Origin: an uncultured Bacilli bacterium
Lineage (GTDB): Bacteria > Bacillota_I > Bacilli_A > RF39 > UBA660
Assembly: GCA_947628325.1 (NCBI GenBank)
Contig: CANQZL010000045.1
Span: 1-9,535, forward strand
Length of the DNA: 9,535 nt
Direction of reading: 5' to 3'
Shown: piece by piece, positions 5,946 to 9,535 of the stretch
How the letters are laid out: each line of letters starts with the position of its first letter
How positions within the stretch are numbered: position 1 is the first letter of the stretch
Made by a program: the position numbers and the translations under genes
Notes under the pieces: generated by a model
The model's database searches: none
The model's input: the letters and a program-made list of their open reading frames with translations, nothing else
What the model was told of the DNA's origin: nothing

Positions 5946-6155
5946 ATGGAAAGCAAAGTTAAATGGTTTAATAATGAGAAAGGATATGGATTTATCGAAT
6001 ACAAAGAAAATGAAGATATTTTCGTTCATTATTCAGCTATCCTACAAGATGGTTATAAAACCTTAAATCAAGGAGATAATGTTTATTTTGATTTAGTAGA
6101 AACAGCAAAGGGGTTTCAAGCTAAAAACGTTCAAACAATCCATCAAAGTATTTAA
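5946..6155 (+). CDS. csp: Cold-shock protein (CspA/CspB family)
   Basis: A 69-residue single OB-fold cold-shock domain, the normal length for the family. The KVKWFN start, RNP1 KGYGFI (residues 12-17) and RNP2 DIFVHY (24-29) give the aromatic nucleic-acid-binding face. Such proteins bind single-stranded RNA and DNA in the cytosol and act as RNA chaperones in translation and cold adaptation. AGAGGAGG (5931-5938) lies 7 nt before the ATG, one of the strongest ribosome binding sites in the window, consistent with high expression. The leader from the predicted start is only about 25 nt, so the long cspA-type thermosensor leader is absent. The gene is monocistronic, flanked by terminators at 5825 and 6284. 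The member name (A, B, C or D) cannot be assigned. Confidence 0.95.
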   Translation: MESKVKWFNNEKGYGFIEYKENEDIFVHYSAILQDGYKTLNQGDNVYFDLVETAKGFQAKNVQTIHQSI

Positions 6156-6185
6156 TACTTAGTTTTTAATAATTAAACATTAAAT

Positions 6186-6218
6186 AATTGATTTACTGGT
6201 ATTTATAATTAATCAATT
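6186..6218. other. Inverted repeat downstream of the cold-shock gene
   Basis: AATTGATT (6186-6193) pairs with AATCAATT (6211-6218) across 17 nt. No T tract follows, so it is not an obvious terminator. It may be a 3' untranslated hairpin of the cold-shock mRNA. In DNA of this composition, chance is a real alternative. Confidence 0.25.
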
Positions 6219-6283
6219 GTTTGGCACATCTAGTATTTAGTAAATCAAAATTGAAGTTTAGTATTAAGATAAGTATTCATAAT

Positions 6284-6308
6284 AAAAACTACCATTTAGG
6301 TAGTTTTT
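6284..6308. terminator. Bidirectional intrinsic terminator
   Basis: AAAAACTACC (6284-6293) pairs with GGTAGTTTTT (6299-6308) across ATTTA. The A tract on one side and the T tract on the other let it serve both the rightward cold-shock transcript and the leftward 6311-7156 gene, whose stop codon it touches. Confidence 0.85.
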
Positions 6309-6310
6309 TG

Positions 6311-7156
6311 TTAGAACAATTTCTTAAATTTATCTTTTATTTTAGCTATAAGAGTTAATTTTTTCCCCGTATCTTGACTATCTGCTCCTAAAATAAAGTA
6401 TTTTTCTAATTCACTTTTTTCTCTTTCTTTTTCAGGTACTCTTATTTTATAAGTTACAATAAATAATCTTCTATCAATTGTAAAAGTACTTTCTCTATCA
6501 AAATAATTAAAAAACTCATTATTACTTAAATTACTATCTACTAAGTGTTCTTCTCCTCCACCTATTAAGGTATTAGGTAAATCATCGTCTTTTAAAAACA
6601 TATAAATGTTATCAACACGATAAACAAGCATTTGAAAAGGATTTAAACCTTGTCTTGCTATATAAGGACAATTAGGTTGTTGTACTATAAAACCTTCGCA
6701 GTCAGGAACTAAAGGTAATGGTATATCAGTATATCCTTTTTTAAAGTTTAAAATTCTTTCTATATCTTCTTTTTTATGCTTTAATATTAATAGTCTTTCA
6801 GGAAGTTTAATTCCTGTGACTTTTTCAAAATTATTAAACTTGCTATTATAAGAACTTAAAGATAATAACTCATTTTTAACTTCATCTATATTACTTAATA
6901 ATTCTTCACTTCTCATTTTATAAAATTCCTTAAAGTCGATAATCCAATCAATATTTTCAAAGAAATCTATTTCATCAGGATTTTTAAAAAGATAAAATTT
7001 ACTCTTATTTTCATCAGTTACAATAAAATCTTTTTTAAAAAATCTTTCTAAAACAGAATTAGGAATTCTAATACTATTATCATATAAGAGCATTGAAATA
7101 TCATTTAATTGAACAAATACAACTTTTTTACCATCTTCGACGTTAAATATTTTCAT
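6311..7156 (-). CDS. Hypothetical protein
   Basis: A 281-residue protein that I do not recognise. It begins MKIFNVEDGKKVVFVQ, has a Glu/Lys-rich helical and possibly coiled-coil stretch (around 75-140), a central LVPDCEGFIVQQPNCPYIARQGLNPF segment (about 170-195) with a few cysteines, and a basic tail ending in LIAKIKDKFKKLF. The frame stays open to 7219, but the start at 7156 is chosen because GGAGG (complement of 7165-7169) lies 8 nt upstream. The longer version would add a hydrophobic 21-residue leader with no ribosome binding site, which could be misread as a signal peptide. It is transcribed towards the bidirectional terminator at 6284 and diverges from the 7308 gene. Confidence 0.68.
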   Translation of the reverse strand: MKIFNVEDGKKVVFVQLNDISMLLYDNSIRIPNSVLERFFKKDFIVTDENKSKFYLFKNPDEIDFFENIDWIIDFKEFYKMRSEELLSNIDEVKNELLSLSSYNSKFNNFEKVTGIKLPERLLILKHKKEDIERILNFKKGYTDIPLPLVPDCEGFIVQQPNCPYIARQGLNPFQMLVYRVDNIYMFLKDDDLPNTLIGGGEEHLVDSNLSNNEFFNYFDRESTFTIDRRLFIVTYKIRVPEKEREKSELEKYFILGADSQDTGKKLTLIAKIKDKFKKLF

Positions 7157-7172
7157 TGCTAAAACCTCCAAA

Positions 7173-7186
7173 AGCATACATATGCT
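7173..7186. promoter_or_regulatory. Dyad AGCATA-N2-TATGCT upstream of the reverse-strand gene
   Basis: This near-contiguous 6+2+6 palindrome lies 17-30 bp before the start codon at 7156, just upstream of the GGAGG site. It could be an operator or a leader hairpin that affects translation. No convincing promoter for this gene was found on the reverse strand. Confidence 0.3.
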
Positions 7187-7255
7187 AACATAACTTAAAT
7201 TAAAAAGCAAATCTTTCATTTATTTATTATTAAAGAAATAATATTATAAAATAAA

Positions 7256-7285
7256 ATGATAATTATAAGTTTAATGTGGTAAAAT
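7256..7285 (+). promoter_or_regulatory. Putative promoter for the 7308 gene
   Basis: TAAAAT (7280-7285) is preceded by TGG, making an extended -10. An ATGATA (7256-7261) lies 18 nt upstream as a four-of-six -35 box. The predicted start near 7292 leaves a short leader with AGAAGTGA at 7295-7302. Confidence 0.45.
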
Positions 7286-7307
7286 ATAAAATAGAGAAGT
7301 GATAAGA

Positions 7308-8201
7308 ATGAAAAGGAAATATAATAATATAACTATTCCATATTTTTATTTTGATAAAAAATTAAATTATTCTTATTATATTTATCAAAATAAAATATAT
7401 ACTGATTTAAATAAGTTATTTATGGACTTCTTAGGAAGTTATTTAACTTATCATTATGAAGTAGAAGAAACTATTTATGAAGTCCATAATTTAAGCGAAG
7501 TAATAGAAGGAATTTTTAAATATAAAGATAAGTTTAATTTACCTAAGAAATATAAGAAAGAATATAGTGACGATGAATGGGATTATATTACTAATTTAAA
7601 GAAAGCTTTAGAAAAAGGTGAATTAATTAATTCATATGTAGAAAATAAAGATTTTAAATTTTCTTTTAAAAAGTTTTTTACATATAAAGAATATGCTTTT
7701 GCTAAAGATATGTATGAAAGGTACAAAGACATTTCAGTTCCTAAAAAAATTCGTTCAAAAGACTTTAAACATAGTTATTTTGTTGTAGCAGGAAATTATT
7801 ATGAATCAATTTATCATGCTCTAGACAATGTTTATAGAAATAATTTATATTATCCATTTGGAGGTACTAAAGAAGTTAATAACCGAACTCATCTTCATTC
7901 TCATACATTTGATGATTTAATAAAGTTAATTTTCTTACATTCAGATAAATTTAAAATTCATGTTTTTCAAAAAGAATATTATAGTAAACAAGAAATAGAA
8001 TTTTTAACACTTTTATCTGATAAATTAAGAGATTTAGGCTATCATAGTGTAGAATATAAACCAGATAAAATGGATTATCAAGAGTATTGTTATTTAAAAG
8101 ATAATCATAAATATATAAGTCTTTTAATAAATAATTTTAAATGGTATTTATTCAATAAAAAATATGAAAAAGATGTTTTAGAAAGTCATAAAATTAAGTA
8201 A
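7308..8201 (+). CDS. Hypothetical protein, Lys/Tyr-rich
   Basis: A 297-residue protein that I do not recognise. It is unusually rich in Tyr, Lys and Phe, with no signal peptide and no hydrophobic span long enough for a membrane helix. A His-rich motif, RTHLHSHTFDD (near residues 195-205), is the most motif-like part and could bind metal or nucleic acid, but no family is claimed. ATG 7308 is preferred: AGAAGTGA (7295-7302) lies 5 nt upstream, and an in-frame GTG at 7299 is inside that site. It diverges from the 6311-7156 gene. The 192 bp between its stop and clpB hold no clear intrinsic terminator. Confidence 0.68.
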   Translation: MKRKYNNITIPYFYFDKKLNYSYYIYQNKIYTDLNKLFMDFLGSYLTYHYEVEETIYEVHNLSEVIEGIFKYKDKFNLPKKYKKEYSDDEWDYITNLKKALEKGELINSYVENKDFKFSFKKFFTYKEYAFAKDMYERYKDISVPKKIRSKDFKHSYFVVAGNYYESIYHALDNVYRNNLYYPFGGTKEVNNRTHLHSHTFDDLIKLIFLHSDKFKIHVFQKEYYSKQEIEFLTLLSDKLRDLGYHSVEYKPDKMDYQEYCYLKDNHKYISLLINNFKWYLFNKKYEKDVLESHKIK

Positions 8202-8326
8202 AATAATATGAATTCTAATAGTAAAAAAGATTGTAGTCTAAAAAATAATAGATAACAATTTTTTTTATTGTGATAGATCAGAAATAATATTTTATATTAA
8301 TCTGTATAAGAAGTACATATAATAAA

Positions 8327-8353
8327 TTAGCACTCTCTATTGACAAGTGCTAA
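8327..8353. promoter_or_regulatory. CIRCE element (HrcA operator)
   Basis: TTAGCACTC (8327-8335), a 9-nt spacer and AAGTGCTAA (8345-8353) match the CIRCE consensus (TTAGCACTC-N9-GAGTGCTAA) at all but one base. The HrcA repressor binds this element and releases it on heat shock. Its right part overlaps the -35 box of the clpB promoter, which explains repression. Confidence 0.95.
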
Positions 8354-8367
8354 TTTTTGAGTATAAT
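8340..8367 (+). promoter_or_regulatory. Sigma-A promoter of clpB
   Basis: A perfect TTGACA (8340-8345) and a perfect TATAAT (8362-8367) are 16 nt apart. This is the strongest promoter in the window. The -35 box lies inside the CIRCE element. The predicted start near 8374 gives a leader of about 20 nt with GAGGTG at 8381-8386. Confidence 0.92.
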
Positions 8368-8393
8368 GAATATTGTTTAAGAGGTGATTAATT

Positions 8394-9535
8394 ATGAATT
8401 ATGGATATAATGAACCCGAAAAAGAGGAAGATGTTTTAGTTAAATATGGCCGTGATATAACGGATGCTGCTAAGTCTAATAAAATAGATCCTGTTATTGG
8501 AAGAGACGAAGAAATTAGAAGTATTACTCGTATTCTATCTCGTAAAACTAAGAATAATCCTGTACTTATTGGTGAACCAGGTGTTGGTAAGACAGCCATT
8601 GTTGAAGGATTAGCACTACGTATTATAAATGGGGATGTTCCAGAAAGCCTAAAAAATAAAAAACTTTGGGAACTAGATTTAGCTGCCTTAGTTGCCGGAG
8701 CTAAATATCGTGGCGAATTTGAAGAAAGATTAAAAGCTGTTTTAAATAAGATAAAAGAATCTGATGGTAATATCATTATGTTTATTGATGAGATACATAT
8801 GATAGTAGGTGATGGTACTGAAGGTACTATGAATGTTGGTAATATGTTAAAGCCAATGCTTGCTCGTGGTGAAATAAAATGTATAGGAGCAACTACTCTA
8901 AATGAATATCGTAAATATATTGAAAAAGATGGAGCATTGGAACGTCGTTTTCAAAAAATTATAGTTGCTGCTCCAAGTGTTTTAGATACTATTGCTATTT
9001 TAAGAGGTCTAAAAGAACGTTTTGAAGTTCATCATGGTGTTAATATAAAAGATAGAGCTTTAGTAAGCGCTGCAACTTTGTCTGATCGTTATATTACTGA
9101 TAGATATTTACCAGATAAAGCTATTGATTTAATAGATGAAGCTTGTGCCACAATTAAAGTAGAAATGGATAGTGTTCCAGTAAGTCTTGATAAATTGACT
9201 AGAAAAATTATGCTTCTTGAAATAGAAAGACAATCTTTGATAAAAGAAAAAGATGAACAAAGTAAAAAGAGATTACAAGAACTTGATGATGAATTATATG
9301 AATTAAAATTAAAAGAATCTAAATTAAAAGATGATTTTAATAAAGAAAAAGAAGTTAATAAAGAAATAAGTGAAAAGAAAAAATTACTTGAAAACTATCG
9401 TCATCGTTTAAAAGAAGCAGAGAATAATTATGATTTAGATACAGCAGCTCGTTTACGTCATGGAGATATTCCAAAATTAGAACATGAACTAGAAGAGTTA
9501 AGAAAAAATAATAAAAATGTTTTAATAAGTGATAC
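8394..9535 (+). CDS. clpB: ATP-dependent chaperone ClpB lacking the N-terminal domain (partial, runs off right edge)
   Basis: The first 380 residues of ClpB, the AAA+ disaggregase that works with DnaK to rescue aggregated proteins in the cytosol. After about 15 variable residues it enters NBD1 directly (YGRDITDAAKSNKIDPVIGRDEEI). Walker A is GEPGVGKT at 60-67, the pore loop is KYRG at 104-107 with Tyr105, Walker B is MFIDE with Asp132-Glu133, the sensor region is GATT at 165-168, and arginine fingers lie in ALERRF (184-185). The M-domain coiled coil starts near 265 and runs to the edge. The 140-150-residue Clp_N domain of typical ClpB is absent, and CIRCE plus promoter sit just upstream, so this is a genuine short form. 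GAGGTG lies 7 nt before the ATG. The long M-domain with KESDEASKKRL-like sequence excludes ClpC and ClpA. Confidence 0.96.
   Translation, partial: MNYGYNEPEKEEDVLVKYGRDITDAAKSNKIDPVIGRDEEIRSITRILSRKTKNNPVLIGEPGVGKTAIVEGLALRIINGDVPESLKNKKLWELDLAALVAGAKYRGEFEERLKAVLNKIKESDGNIIMFIDEIHMIVGDGTEGTMNVGNMLKPMLARGEIKCIGATTLNEYRKYIEKDGALERRFQKIIVAAPSVLDTIAILRGLKERFEVHHGVNIKDRALVSAATLSDRYITDRYLPDKAIDLIDEACATIKVEMDSVPVSLDKLTRKIMLLEIERQSLIKEKDEQSKKRLQELDDELYELKLKESKLKDDFNKEKEVNKEISEKKKLLENYRHRLKEAENNYDLDTAARLRHGDIPKLEHELEELRKNNKNVLISD

Noticed and set aside
7157..7219. N-terminal hydrophobic extension (signal-peptide-like) of the reverse-strand protein
   Set aside because: The GGAGG site lies inside this stretch, 8 nt before the ATG at 7156, so the stretch is most likely untranslated leader.
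7225..7243. TATTATT...AATAATA inverted repeat in the divergent intergenic region
   Set aside because: It is made only of A and T in a region of almost pure A and T, so chance is the simplest explanation.
8255..8271. ACAAT-T7-ATTGT hairpin after the 7308 gene as a terminator
   Set aside because: The T run is in the loop, not after the stem, and the stem is five AT-rich pairs, so it does not fit an intrinsic terminator.
8399..8776. Reverse-strand open frame of 125 codons
   Set aside because: It is the antisense shadow of the conserved clpB NBD1 coding sequence. The clpB frame shows unmistakable Walker and sensor motifs.
1..9535. CRISPR array, tRNA, rRNA, or insertion sequence
   Set aside because: No regularly spaced repeats, no cloverleaf-like G/C-rich segment, no rRNA-like stretch and no transposase frame were seen on either strand.

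Overview
The window is very AT-rich, has strong Shine-Dalgarno sites of the GGAGG/GAGGTG type, and uses TGA as a stop (for example at 1481-1483 and 3084-3086) with TGG for Trp. It also carries a HrcA-type CIRCE element in front of a ClpB that starts directly at its first ATPase domain. Together these point to a low-GC member of the Bacillota or a Mollicutes-related Bacilli lineage with the standard genetic code. The exact taxon cannot be read from the sequence.

Layout, left to right. Positions 16-1665 hold two small accessory genes, a transglutaminase-like protein (207-812) and a Nudix hydrolase (965-1483). They are bracketed by two diverged direct copies (16-135 and 1549-1665) of a module made of a short stem-loop fused to a promoter-like segment. 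The second module leads into a co-directional run (1702-4960) of an alpha/beta hydrolase, a second Nudix hydrolase, a DUF1835/DUF3658-type protein and a two-domain protein that joins an uncharacterised N-terminal domain to a P-loop kinase. The short gaps (41, 16 and 43 nt) suggest one transcript. A gene of unknown function with its own promoter follows (5035-5814) and ends at a clear intrinsic terminator. Next is a single cold-shock protein gene (5946-6155), facing a reverse-strand unknown gene (6311-7156) across a bidirectional terminator. A divergent unknown gene (7308-8201) comes next, and then the heat-shock gene clpB, which runs off the right edge (8394-9535).

Functionally, the left half looks like an accessory region of small stand-alone enzymes: hydrolases, Nudix enzymes and a kinase that may act on nucleotides, nucleotide-linked metabolites or drugs. 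Their joint role is not known. The right half is more housekeeping or stress related: cold shock, heat shock under CIRCE control, and lineage-specific unknowns. Four annotated starts were placed downstream of the longest open frame because the Shine-Dalgarno site lies between the two candidates or overlaps the upstream one (965, 3103, 7308, and 7156 on the reverse strand). A fifth (3869) was chosen for the same reason but less firmly. No stretch longer than 300 bases lacks a gene. I see no rRNA, tRNA, CRISPR array, transposase or integrase gene.
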